From: Ehretia macrophylla
Taxonomy: Eukaryota; Streptophyta; Magnoliopsida; Boraginales; Ehretiaceae
Direction of reading: 5' to 3'
DNA length: 64,000 nt
Assembly (NCBI GenBank): GCA_037974665.1
Contig: CM075765.1
Span: 10,771,501 to 10,835,500, forward strand
The notes beneath the pieces were generated by a model. The model did not search any database, had not been told where the DNA came from, and was given only the letters and a program-made list of their open reading frames with translations. A program made the position numbers and the translations under genes. Positions 24,202-38,784 of the stretch are shown here, one piece after another (position 1 is the first letter of the stretch; every line of letters starts with the position of its first letter).

Positions 24202-27200
24202 GTTTTTTTTTTTTATGAGTAAAGTGGTTTTTTTCTTGCGTAATAATTATGTCTTTGTGTGATAAATTCTAAACAGATTGTGAATCTGCACTACATGTTG
24301 AGCAAAGCGGTGGTGAAGTCGCGGCCAACGGTGCTGTGGTGCTACAAGGACAAGCTTGAGCTCAGCAGGTTCTTCTCTTTCTCTCTTTTTGTTCCAAGTT
24401 TTTATGCGTCGTAATGTTTTGTATTCATACACGTATTTCGTTGTAGAGATCATTTAAGTAACTTAACTTTCTACTTAATGAAAATTTTCTGTTTGGTGTA
24501 GACATGCGCACACACAAGTGTGTTTACACACACAAATACACGCATATATTTATAGTGTAATATACTTCCAGAAAATACTTTTGTATATACTTATAATCTG
24601 GAAGAAAGTTTGTGTGTGACAAGGAAAAGTTGTACCTTTTAAGATTAAATTATGACGTAGGTGAACGCCAGTAAGAATGCATGTGTTCTGTTAGCAGCAT
24701 TTTCTGGATTTTATGCTTGGAGTAATGTATTTTAGACTTGTTGGAGAGTTGAGGGAAATGCTTTTGCATTCTTGAAATAAGGGAGCTTGGTTCGGTAAAC
24801 CCTTAGTGACAAGTGACAAGTGCAAAGCAGGAAGTAAGCCTGTGTGCGACAGTGCAAAGCACATTCAAAATGTCATCATTTAGTATTTCTTTTTGTTGAG
24901 CAAATACAAGACCTTCAAAATGATACTTTCATATCTTTCAATCTGGTAATTTGGAACATAGATTAGAAACTTTGTGGTGATAACTATGTAATTGATCCAA
25001 TTTCAGCTACTTCTTGCTTATTTTGGCTCATTGGGAAAAATAAAAATTGAAAATCATTTAATTTAGTGAGGGCAGAGAAAGAGAATAGGTCCAGAAATAA
25101 GTAAGAAACGAGAGAAAATTATTCATTAACCAAAATGCTGTTGATGTTCAGCAGCTTCTGCGAAGATTGCTTTGATCATGAACACAATCTGGTTATTGGT
25201 TTTCAAGCTGCTTTTGTCATGGACATCCTTCCTTCCAAGGCTTTTTCAAATATGATTTTCATGTTTTTGAGGGTTTTTTTAAGGAAAAAGTGAACTTGAA
25301 GGACGAATTTAGTGAAAAGTAATTGAAATACAAAAAGAAAAATAATTAAAGTAAAATGCATAAGACAATTAGTCACCTCAATTTCCCCCACTCCCCCACC
25401 CCCCCAACACGCGCTCTCACACAGTGAGTGGCTAAAATGTGAAACATATGATTTCTTGGGTCGTCGCTAGTTGTAAGGTTATATTCCTCGAGTGTCCTAG
25501 TTTAAAATATCTGGGGTATTTCTACTTCTCTAAGTTTCGATTATAGCCTTCTCAGTTTCATGTTCTTTTCCTTTTCACTTTTAAAATTGTCATTGTTATC
25601 TACTAAGCATCCCTATATTATTTCTTTCTCGATGAGTTTAACTTAGGAAACTGCACCATTCAACTGCTCAATCTGCACTTGGTTAACTACTTTTTTGCAG
25701 TCATAAGAAAAAACGTCAAAAGCAAATAAAGAAATTACTGCAGAAGGGACTGCTGGACCCTGAGAAAGTTGATCCTTTCTCGCTCTTTATTGAAACTGGA
25801 GGAATAACATATTGCTTGTACAAAGACTCTGAAAGGATCCTTGGAAATACTTTTGGCATGTGTATATTGCAGGTAGAATCCAATTTTTTCTACCGCTGTC
25901 ATTTATTGCCATGCCTCATATCTAAATTGTGGAACTGACTCTGTTTTTCAGTTCTTAATTCCTATTTCTTTACCATTTTTGTAGGATTATGAGGCTGTGA
26001 CACCAAATCTACTTGCAAGAACAATAGAAACAGTTGAAGGTGGTGGACTGATTGTCTTACTGCTTCGTTCTTTGTCCTCATTGACCAGTTTGTACACCAT
26101 GGTTATGGTATGAGAAAATTTCTGATATTCTAGTTCTCAATGATTATTGCGATTTTTATTTATTTATTTATTGAAATTAGAGATGCTGAATTGCAATTCT
26201 CTTTCTCTCTCTCTCTCTCTTTCTCTGTGTGTGTGCGCGCTTTTTTTCTCTGTGTTATATATAGCATGGATCTTATCTGTTTGGACATAGGATAAAACAC
26301 ATAATGGTGGCATCTCCTATCAATTTTTTTCTTTTTTTTTTTTTTGGTAAATTTTAAAATTTTCTTTTGTATATACAAACTTGGCCTTATCCCACTAGGT
26401 GGGTTCAGTTCCCTGGTCATTATATTAATAAATAATTGGCTTTATGTTTTGCTTTGGCAAAACACTTGTAAATTGCAATAAGTTTTGTTTTCTGGTGGTG
26501 TTCAAACTACAATTTTTAGTTCTCACTAAAGGTTGGTTTGCTGATCACAGGATGTTCATGACAGATTCCGTACAGAGTCTCATTCGCAGGCAACTGGGCG
26601 TTTTAATGAACGTTTCTTACTTTCCCTTGCCTCATGCAAAGCATGTATTGTTATGGACGACGAACTGAACATTCTGCCTATTTCTTCTCATATGAAATCA
26701 ATCACTCCTGTTTCAGTTAGAGAGGTAAACTTCTTTCCATCATGGGCTCACCAGATTCTTGAATGGGTGTCTACCTATGTTTGGCAAACTATATGCTTTA
26801 CCTATGTTTGGCAAACTATATGCTTTAAGGCACATTGGATACACAAGTTGTTTCTTGGTGGACCGAATACAAAAGTTGTCCTGGATAATTTCTTTGAATT
26901 ATTGAAGTTGGTAGCATCTAATAATGCTGCATATGTCCTCTTCGATCTTTAATATGCTTTTCCCCCTTTTGCTTTGGTGTGGAAGGATTCTGAGGGGCTT
27001 TCAGAAGCAGAACGAGACCTAAAGAATTTGAAAGAACAGCTAAATGACGATTATCCTGTTGGTCCTCTTATTAGGAAGTGCTGTACGTTGGACCAGGCAA
27101 GGATTTTAGTGCAGAAACTATTATTGTTCTTACTTCTTAGTTTCTTCATCGTGTTGATACTCCCAGTTGTCAGCTAATCTTCTGATAATTTATGCAGGGA

Positions 27201-28383
27201 AAAGCTGTTATTACATTTCTTGATGCAATTCTAGATAAGACACTACGTAGCACAGTTGCCTTGCTTGCTGCTCGTGGCCGTGGAAAGTCAGCTGCTCTGG
27301 GGCTTTCAATAGCTGGATCTGTTGCTGCAGGGTACTGTTTTGGTTGGATTGAATACAATTGATTTGTTAACTTAATTTCCATGTCCTTTAAGCTTTTATT
27401 TTATTATTTTCTTACCAAGAAATAAACTGATAAAGTAGCAACTTTTTTAGGTATTCCAATATTTTTGTAACTGCGCCAAGCCCCGAGAATCTTAAAACCT
27501 TGTTTGACTTTGTATGCAAGGGATTTGATATGCTCGAATACAAGGTATACTGTCTTCGCATTTGGTGGTGCTTAATATGTGATGCTGTGTTTCATGGGTA
27601 TTGTTATGGTTCTTCTAATATTCTTGTTTTGTACAGTTCTTGTTGAAGTTGCAATGCTTCTAAGAAGTCTAGTTCTGTTCTTTGAATAACATATTCATGA
27701 TGTGTCAATACGAATGATTTTCACGGAGGAAAATCACTTTCTTTGAGATGTGTAGTTTTGCGATGTATTCGTTTTCTCTCTTTTGCCAGTGTTGTGTATG
27801 TGTTACACAACAGTGGAATTATAATACATAGCTTTTAAACAAGACTATGATTTGGAACTATCCCTAAATGAGAAAAAGTCTCCACCTTACTGTGATAAAT
27901 CATCTTTTTTTATTCAATGTTCTTGATCTGGTCTCAACATGTTCAGATCTTGTGGTCCTTATCTCAACATTTAGTTAAAAATAATCTCTTTGAAGAAGTT
28001 TATCTTGCAATATTTTGTTTGGTAACTCTCTGACAAGAATGAACTGCAGAGTTCACCTTTGTGTTGTTAATACTTGAATACTGGAATATTTGCACAAAAA
28101 AGGGATAACAGATTCTGTCATCTCTGATAGCCATTGCGTCTTATTTATTGTTTTCAAAGAATAATCCTGAAACTTCTTTTGCAGGAACACTTAGATTATG
28201 ATGTGGTTAAAAGTACCAAGCCAGAGTTCAAAAAGACAACGGTGCGGATCAACATCTACAAACAACACAGGCAAACCATTCAGGTAATTATTATTTGGTG
28301 GGTTTTTTAATCAATCTATAGCTGAATCCACTTAGAATGTTGGAAGAGCTTGAAGATCTTTTGTGCTGATTGTATCTCTCATT

Positions 28384-28440
<57 letters not shown>

Positions 28441-31400
28441 CTCACTCACTCACCTCTCATTGTGCATATATGTACCTGTATATGTTTGTCTTCGCGGAGG
28501 TACTGAGGTAATGAGTGTTTGTGGGGTCAATATGAGCTCATATTTATTAGCTGGTGGAATGTGCGAGGGATGAAAAAATCCAGATAAGAGAGCAATAATT
28601 AAGTCATCGTCAGATAAATGGAGACATGACTGCTGTTTCTTCAAGAATCTAAGATGGAACACATAAACGAAAGTTCTATAGGTAGAAGATGTGCCCAATG
28701 GATAATTGCTTGAAGCCAAGGGAAAACAGCTGGGGGAAATTTTATTGATGAGTGATGAGGGGAGTTCCATCTCACTGGTGTTTTCATGTGCGAATTCTTG
28801 GTGACTTGCTTGTCTCGTATAATGATGTTGGGTTTGATTGGATTTTTTCTGGAGTTATATGGTCCAAATGATGATAATGAGGGGAAGAATTTATGAAATG
28901 AATTAAGTGATGTGAAGGCTGCAACTTGGTGTTAGGAGGCGACTACGATTTTTTCCACTTTATCTGCTGCCAAGGACTTTGATGACTTCCTAAATTCTAC
29001 AGATCTGATTGCTCTTGCATTGAATGTGGGCATTATACTTGGTGCAGTAGCAGAGAACCCAACATTATCGCATCTTGATAGTTTTCTGGAATCACCTGAA
29101 TTGGAGAAGCATAGTAGCACATTCCTTTGGACTTGGCTTCCTTTTACTGATCAGACCATATATCCTCGTTTGCTGGTAATGGTTGAATTCGATATGGAAG
29201 AACTTTTTCCAATTTAAGAATATGTGATGAAGGATCCTTCTTCTGTTGATATGGTTAGAGAGGCCCAAATTCCTGTTCAGTTGAAGGAAATCCTGTTGAT
29301 CTGATGAAGAAATTGCAGTTGTCAAAAGCTAATTAAAAAGGTGGGATATAGAGGTTCTAGCCTCCCGGGAAGGTGGAGATGAGAATGGATAAAATATGAT
29401 AGATATCCAAACAGCTGGGCATGGTAAATTAAAGGACCTAAAAGGGGAATTGAGTGTAGTTACTGTCTTTAAGAAATGTCTTGGAGATAGAAGTCTAGGT
29501 CCATTTGGCGTGGGGAGGCAGATGGTTGTACCAATTTTTTTTTTCATAAAATAGCTAATATACAACCACAATATGTTCTGTGATAGAAATAGAAGGGTTT
29601 TGCTGCCCTCTCAAAAGCTTTACTATGAAACTGGAAAATGGAGACTGTCTTTGGAGCATATGTAGTAGGCAACCCTGAGGAAGGAGGATATTTCTATTAG
29701 AAAGACCTTGTTCTGGAGAAGAGTTACTGGACCTTGAAACAATGCACTGGAGCATAGGTTTACTATGTGTTTTTTTTGGGCAGAAGTGCTGCAATGTTGT
29801 TAAAATGGATTTGATGGAGATAGTGCATTTTGCTTGTGGACTGAATGTGTCTTAAGTCCAAAGAAAAGGGGAACCGAGATATAAAAGATTATAGACCATT
29901 TAGTGTCATTGAATCATCTGTAAATTTTTATTGAAATTGCTGCCATCAGACTAGAAAAGGAGTCATTATTGTCTTATTTCTTTGGGGATGGAAATTTTAG
30001 ATGCTTTGCTTTTGGCAAATGAAAGTGATGACTCTAGACTACAAACTGGGAGGCTGGGTTATCTTCTCAAATTAGATGCGGAAAAGAACTATCACTGAAT
30101 ATGCTGGAAGATTCTGCTTTTTCGGCTATCGAAGGTGGGTTTTAGACTCGAATGGATCAATGCCTGCATTTTTACTTTGTAGTTCTACAACATGATAAAT
30201 CGTTCACCGGCTAGTTATTTCCAAAAGTTGCAAGGTTGAGACAAGACAACCCTTTATCTGCTCTATTGTTCATTCTTGTGAGTGTCATAAAGCGAAATAT
30301 TGATCAAGCTGAGAGTATTGGTGTGGTTTAGAAGGCTTTTCAGCAACTAGGGGGATGTAATTGAGAGGGACATGATTCACTTTCTATTTGCTGAATACCC
30401 CATTGTTGAGGTATATAAGAATGGTTGTTATCTCTTCCCAGTTAATCTGGGGCATGAAGATTAAATGCAGCAAACAGTGAACTTGCTCTGGGTGATCCAG
30501 AAATTGTCTAAACATGGGGATGTTTGCATCTATTCCAGGATACAGGACCATCCATCTTCCAATTATCTACCTGGGATTCACTGGGGGAGCAAAAATAAGG
30601 CACAGGAGTTTGGGAATGGAGTCTAATGTGAGTGTGGAGAGCAAATTTGAGACATGGAGGAAGCGAAATTGCAACATGGAGGAGGCAACTTAAGAAGTGG
30701 GAAGACTGACGTTGATCAAGGCTCTACTCTCTCTGATATTCCCACTTATTTCACCTGGTTACTTGGGATAAGGTTTTTTGAACAACTTTGGAGGAATATC
30801 TTGTTGGAGGAGGTTACTCAAACACGGCCTCATAAGCTGGAAGGAGCTTCAACCAAGCTTTGCTAGGCAAATGGTTTTGGAGGTTTACAACTGAGCTAAA
30901 TCTGCTCTTCAGATTGGCTGACTAAAATATGGGCCAGAATTGAGTGAAGGTTATCCTTGCAAAGATTGTAACCTGGGTTTGGGTCTCATTCCCCGCTACA
31001 AACAAGGGAAAAAAGAGTTCCGGAATCTGTATAGGATAGTACTTGAGCCAGAAGTAGAACTCAAAAATTATGTATTTATATTTCAGAAAAAGGAAAGGTT
31101 TTTATATAGCCGATGCTTCAAAGAGAAGGCCTGAAAGGAGTGGTGTGGCAACCTAGGGAGAGGAGTTTAGGATTGGAACCTGAGAATGTGGCCAGATTTC
31201 CAAAAGCTTTACAAGGCTAAGTGGGCAGGGTGGAGATTTCTAGAATGAGCCAACCTCCCAGCAGTACATCAAAGCTGCAGGGCTAAAAGACATCTCTTGC
31301 AATAGTTAACGTCAAAGCAAATCCTTTGCACGATCGTCAGATCTAATAAAGATAGTCTTACATCCTATCTGACAATGGTTGTGGTGAATGGAGCAGATTG

Positions 31401-33721
31401 GAGAGATTTGGTTCAATAGTACTATCCTTTCGGTCCTGATGAAGAAAGGGAATGCCTGGGTTTTCCTGTGGAGAAGATAAGATTGTTAAGTACTCATTTT
31501 TTCTTGTTTTCTTAGATAAACTTCTTAAGTACTCAATTTTCTTCTTTTCTTACATTCTTTTAATACTCTCCTTTTGTGGATCTACTAAAATACTCCGAGA
31601 GTTGTTCTTTTTGAGTTTTTAGATACGCACTTGATAGTGCGTTCAAAACTTCCCCTGGTTATAGAAAGTGTGGAAACAGCTTGAACTCATAAGTTATAAC
31701 CATGGCTGAGGCAGAAGATCTGTACCCATTATCTGCTTGGGATCCAGAAATGGAAAAGTCTCTGCATAAATTTAGATAGCGTGGTAGTTGAGTTGACAAA
31801 ATCTGTTTTGTTCTCTTATACCATACACGGTTTTAGGTCTCACCACTTCCATAGTCCTTTTATCAGTGAATCATATCGAAAGGGATGATCCACCATATTA
31901 TTCTCGTTTCCTCTTCTGGATATTCCTTTCACAGTTATTGACTAATTAAATGTCGGTTCATATTATTATGTGAAGTGAGATTATGTTATCTTTCTAAATA
32001 TTATGCATATAAATTTTGCATTATATTATTTATGTGTTTCCATGTTTTTCCAGTACATACAACCCCATGAGCATGAGAAGCTATCTCAAGTTGAATTGCT
32101 AGTTGTTGATGAAGCTGCAGCTATTCCATTACCAGTTGTGAAGTCCTTGCTTGGTCCTTATCTTGTCTTCCTCTCTTCAACTGTGAATGGGTATGAGATC
32201 TTCAGCTACCTTCAAATAACATGATTTTGTGGCATGAAAGTAAACTTTTCCTGAAGAAAGTATCTATGTTTTCACTCAGTTTTCTTGCTTCTTGTTGTTG
32301 CTTGTTTACTGATGAATCTGCTTCCTTGAGGTTATCTTAAACTGTGAAGACACTTAAGTTTAATTTACTCCCTTTTCATTCTGTCCTGTTAAAGCTATGA
32401 AGGTACTGGGAGGTCTTTATCGTTAAAGCTGCTGCAGCAACTGGAGCAGCAAAGCCAGATGTCAAGTAAAACAGTAGAAGGTACCCTTTCAGGTAATTCA
32501 GCAAGTCCTGTCAATTGATCACACACTAAAAGTGAGATGCAACAGCACGACCCTTTTTGAGTGTGCTAGGAGGAAAATTAACTCCTTTTTTCGTATTGAA
32601 AGGGAAGGAAAGGTGGCCCCTCTAGTCTTGGTCTGTCTGAAATATATGAGAAAATGCGCGTAGTATGTATTGACTGATTCTTGCCTTGTGAGGAGTGTTT
32701 CTTCTGATGTAGAATGAAGAATGGGATTAACTCTACTATTGTTTGCAGCGGAAAAATAAGGATTCAAGGGTTTGTTAGGGCTGATTTTATGCTAAGAATG
32801 AAGAGAAGTGTAATGGATGGGGTGGTCTAAAGAGATGGAAGGTTTTAAGGAGCAAAGATAGAGGAAACCAAAGTTTATGAATGAGCTTGTGTGTAAGCAT
32901 GTGTGCTTGTGTGTATTATGGTCTCACATTATTCGCTGTTGCAAATTGATGTAAGATGAAGGGTGAATTTTTCCTATTCTACTTTATGAGTAAAAATAAT
33001 TGTAATTTATGCTTTATGTTTGTGTTAAAAGGAAAAATTAGTTGCCTGGTTCAAAGAGATATAATTAAGATAGATAAAACTACCTCTAGCTGCAGCTCTG
33101 TTGGGCTGTTGCGAATAATCTAGTCGCTCTTACTTGATGGCACGGGTGTCCTTCTTTGGCTAGTCAATAGAGACATAGATGTTACGGGGATGGTTAAGGA
33201 TATTGTGACCTCCTTAACCTGTGGTCCACCGGAACTCTTCTCTGAAAATTTCTCTCTGATATTGTGTCTAAGGATATGTGTTTATGTATGCATTGGTTGA
33301 TATATAGATATAATAGATGTTTAGGTACAGGTGAATTGTAGAGGTGAATTGTATGTATAGGTGTTTATGGGGAAGTGACGGGCTGAGGAACTTGAATTTT
33401 CTTGGTGGGAGAGGTTTGTTGGTTGCATGAGCGACTCTATATATTATAATTGTTATTATTGAATGAACTTAACAGGCCCTGTTTTTTGTAAACCAAACTG
33501 CACTAAACCAAGCCTTTTTCCCACTGGGAGGGGAGTTCCTGATTTTGATATTTCAACATTTTTGTCCATATTAAGCGATAACAGTGTATAAAAAGGTGTA
33601 AGGCGCATTGAGGCGCTAGGGGGTCCTAGTGCCTAGGCGCAAGGCGCAAGGCGAAGGCGCGCGCCTTTGCAAAGTGAGGCCCATTTCTTATATTATGAGA
33701 AATAAGCTATGAAATCAAAGA

Positions 33722-33759
<38 letters not shown>

Positions 33760-36700
33760 CAAAGCATTACATTATATATCATCAACATCATCTAAGCATG
33801 ATGACTAGATGCTTTTGTCTTCTTTTTCTTCTATTGTTTCTTCTTTTGTCTTCTTTTTCTTTTTTTAGGGTTTGACTTAGAAATATCTAGAAGTCAAAGG
33901 AATAATCCAGTACTTTGCACACATACTAATAACAAATAAAAAAAATTTATTGACAAAAAATAAATAAATATACAGAGGGACAGCTAGGCGCGCCTTAGTC
34001 AAATCGCCTTGCCTAAGCCTTTTTAGGTGCTGAGGGTGCGCCTCGCCTCGCCTCGCCTTTTTATACTCTGAGCGATAATGTACGAGAAATGGTAAAGATG
34101 GTACAATTGCCATGTTTCTTTTGATACATATCTATTGGTACCTGTAACCTTTTGCACATAGTACATGAAGTGATTAGGAATTATATTTCTATTAGAGAGA
34201 AAATTGAGAAATCTGCAAAAGAAAGTGAACTTTTGTATATATGGATTGGTTTTTTGCTTACTATTGTTAAATTTATGGGATATTGGTAAGCTCATTAGAG
34301 GGTCGACAGAAATATAAACCTCTCTTTGCTAATTCGGCCTTAGAAGGCATGCAAATGCCCGCAAAGTATGCAAGGGTGAAAACAGAAAGGGAAAAGTTAT
34401 TTTCCTATTTGTGGTACATTTATTTTCATAAGAAAAGAAAATAGTGTTACGTTAGTTTGAGATGTCTTAAGCTCATTTATGGGACTTATTCCTTAATAAT
34501 GATGTATGTCACTTATTGTTGCTCATTTATGTGACGTACAAATTGCCTATACAGATTTTTTTGGTACATAAGTTCAAATGTTTGTGGCTTTCATATGTAG
34601 GTCGGCTTTTTAAGAAGATAGAATTAAGTGAATCCATCAGATATGCATCTGGGGATCCAATTGAATCCTGGCTTAATGGTTTACTTTGTCTGGATGTCAC
34701 AAGCTCAGTTCCTAGTATCAAGAGGTCAGCACTAAATAGCTAACAGCTATATTTTGCGTGGGATAAATCCACCTTTGTTGCATTTTCTGAGATGCTTTTT
34801 CTTGTTGAACCAGGTTGCCTCCACCTAGTGAGTGTGATCTCTACTACGTGAATCGTGATACACTTTTCTCATACAACAAAGACAGTGAAGTGTTTTTGCA
34901 GGTAATGTGATTGATTTAGATGAATGTAGGTAAATTCTTACCTCACCATCCTCACCATTGATAAATGTTCTCATTTCATTTGGAAAATGTTCAGCAATAA
35001 TTAAAGACAGAGCATTGCTATATACCACCCTATCTTCATCACCCATTTATCACCTCCTATGTGGATGCTTAGCATGCTAAAACAAGATAATTAAAAAAAT
35101 TGCTATTTTAGCATGCCAACTAAGCATTTACATAGGAGGTGATAAATGGGTGATAAAAATGGGATGGTATCTATTCATTTTAGTTACTTTTCTATATTGT
35201 TGATTAGGTATTTGCGAAACCCATTCCCATTGCCATCTCTTCTCACGCTAATCTCCATTTAATTTCTTTACTATATTGTTGATTATACAATTCAATGTTC
35301 AGCGGATGATGGCACTCTATGTTGCTTCTCACTACAAGAATTCACCTAATGATTTACAATTGATGGCTGATGCTCCAGCACACCATTTGTTTGTGCTACT
35401 TGGTATGTTGTTCTCAGTTGACCTTGTTGTTATGTATTTACAAAATTTGCGCACTCTAACTCAATTTTTAACAGGTCCTGTAGATGAATCCAAGAACCAG
35501 CTGCCCGATATTCTCTGTGTCATCCAGGTCTTCTATCTTTGTAAATGAAGCTCTTTCTTGAGTAAAGTCTCAAAACATTTCGTTGACTTTCATATGATTG
35601 ATTAAAGAACTAGGGGATACCATATTAATTTAAGATTCCCATTTGAAAGCCACTCAGACCATGTAACGACAGGGTAGGGCAAGGCGAGTGGAGAGAGGGG
35701 TGGTTATTCTCATGAATTTTTCCTGGAGTTGCTACTTCATTCTGTGGTTTTGAGTTCCCTATCTCTTTAATGGTTAGGAGCTTAGAACTTTATTGTTTAG
35801 CATCAAGGCATATGTCAAAAAATCTCAACTTCCTCAGTCTGCACCCCACCTTTTCTTTTACCGTTTTGCTTTTCATTTGTGGGAGCACAATCGGTGCTTG
35901 CAAGAATGTCTTGTCCCTGAGACCTTGCATTTCTGAATATAACAGGAACCTTAAATAGTGGCTCTGTACACTTCTTAGCACTGATTCTAGTGAAGTGGCG
36001 AAAGAGACAGTTGCTTTCTAAGTGGTGTTAAAATTGGGGGAACTGCTCCATAAGAAATCCCCTGGAAATATTTAAGAGAGCTATATGGGAGAACCACTCA
36101 ACCGCCGCCTGCCCTCCTTTATGGCTGAGTGCATAACCAAACCAATCGAAGTCAACCAAGCCTTTTCCCACTATATGCTTAATGGATCTATGAATTCCAT
36201 CTAGTTCATTAAGAAGTTTCTAAAGTATCCGACAAAGTTTTACGCTGACTATCAGCTACCTGATATAAATATCCTCCTTTACCCATACATGGGACCAGCT
36301 ATGCAAAGAATAAAACCTCATACATAGGTGGATATGACCTATGAAATAAATATGTGAACAAAGATAATTAAAAGAGACAAAAGATGATCTAGTGAGAGAG
36401 TGAAGATAATGAAGATATTTGATAAGAGGAAGAGTTCGTAATGGCTGCAGGATGGGAGTATGCAAAAGAGCGCTACAGAAACTTGAAGAAATATTTGAAT
36501 AAAAAAGAGAAGCTGCTGAAATGCAAATATTGACTGGAAGAGAATGCCACATCCTCCCTATATTTGTGTTCTTCTTTCCTTCATCTTTCATTTTTCTTGA
36601 TTTTGTATACCTTTTAGAGAAACCCTTGCTCTCTCTCTATATACGTTAGCAACTGAAACCAAATAAAGATTTGAAGAGCTGATTACAACTTTATATCTAT

Positions 36701-38505
36701 ATCCAAAGACGATGTAAAGCCATAATGCAGAGGTAGTGTTCTGTTTCCATGGAATTATCTGAAAAAGTTCCTTGATGCACTGTTGTGTGAATGGCCATGG
36801 TTCTTGAATGGACCAGCCTGGTTTCAGTACAGAATATTTTGTTATATGCTGCAGTTCTTTTAAGCTACTTTTTGTTTCATGTTCCTGTGTGATGGTTATA
36901 TGAGATGGCTCTATCACACTGCAAATTTAATGATCACTATACTTGGGGTATACCCTTAATTTTTCGTAGCTTGTGTGAACAATTTGCAGTGGCTGATGTA
37001 AGCTTTGGGCCCTCTGCAGAAAAACGTAAAAAAAAATCCATGTATTTTTAAAAAATATCTATATATTTTTAGTTAAAATGACTAATTAGCTCCAGCTAGA
37101 AAAAAAAAAATTCATCTAGTTGAAAATTAATGTGTTTTAGCCCCCATTGATAAAAATTCTTGGATCCGTCCCTGACAATATGTAAACGTCTACTGGAAGT
37201 TTCTTAACTACTTATTGTCAACCTGTCTAGACAAATTTCTTTTGGTAGCTCTGAAAAATTTCTGGTATAAATACATCCACAAACATATCAAGAGAATTCT
37301 ATAAGCCGTTATCTATCAACATTTCAAGATGAACGCCATGAGCCATATCTGTTGTTGAAGACAATGACAAATAGGATAAACCATTCTCTAATAGTTAAAA
37401 CTTTTAGATGAGGTGGTCATTTAACAAAGTATCAGAGCTCACGTTAACAAAAAGTCTCAGGTTCAAGTCTCGGTGCTACCCATTTCACAAAAAGGAATGT
37501 CTGCCAATGTAGCTCAATCAAATGAATCACTCCTGCATGGGACCCTTTAAAGAATATGTCAGAGTGTAGCTCAAAGAATCTCACTTGCACATGAGAGGGC
37601 TTGTTGAAGACAATAAAGAAATGAGATAAACCTCTCTCTAACAACATAAGCTTTTAGATGTGGTGATCACTCAATAAATGTGTTCACCTATTTGCTTTAG
37701 TAAAGTATCCTTATCCTGTGCTCATGTTTTTATTTTTATTTTTTTTCCGAAAATTTCTCTGCTCTTTTCTCATGATCTGGCTGTCAGACATATAGTAGTT
37801 GTTGAATTTGTAAGACTCAAGTGTTGGTTCATTAATGCTCAAGTATCCTTAGATATCTGTTTCTTGATGTTTAGGTCTGTCTAGAGGGACAAATTTCTCG
37901 TAAATCTGCAATGAAGAGCTTAAGTGAAGGACAACAGCCATTTGGAGATCAGATACCATGGAAATTTTGTGAACAGTTTCAGGACACAGTTTTCCCCAGT
38001 CTTTCAGGTGCTCGCGTTGTGCGTATTGCCACACATCCAAGTGCAATGAGGGTAATTTCTTGTAGCGAGAACTGAAAATACAAAATTAGCCCCCCACAAC
38101 CCCTCTCCTCCACCCCCCCTCCTTCCTTCCTTCCTTCTCCCTTCTATTTCTTTTTGTCTTCCCTTACACCATCCTAACATTTGGTCTCCTTTGTTTCTTC
38201 CTTGGCTTGTTGTAGCTTGGATATGGATCTGTTGCCATTGAACTTTTGACAAGGTACCCTCACTTTTCCATATTTATTACCGATGAGTATTGGGCTGTTT
38301 GACGACATATTTGCATGGGTTGCTTGGCAGAAGCTTATCATTCATTGGAGTTTGGGTTGTTTATAACTTACATAATTGTGTTGATAATTTGTTTTCCAGT
38401 TTATTGCTAAATAATTTAGGTAGTTATAAGTTGAATATTGATACAGATGGCCACTTGTAAATAGAAAATGCCAATAATATAACAAACCCATCATTTGTTT
38501 TTGAG

Positions 38506-38595
<90 letters not shown>

Positions 38596-38741
38596 ATTAA
38601 ATAAAACGAGGTAGAAACTGAAGCTAACTATATTTCACCTCTTTGCAACCTTGCGTAAATCTTAAAATTCTATGCAATTATACACACAGTTCGTAAATAA
38701 GTTTGTGTAATAAATCGTGAGGTAATTTCTGCTGAATATGC

Positions 38742-38784
<43 letters not shown>

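Noticed and set aside
38004-38252. Open stretch on the - strand over exons 16 and 17
   Set aside because: Antisense shadow of acetyltransferase exons and a pyrimidine-rich intron end.
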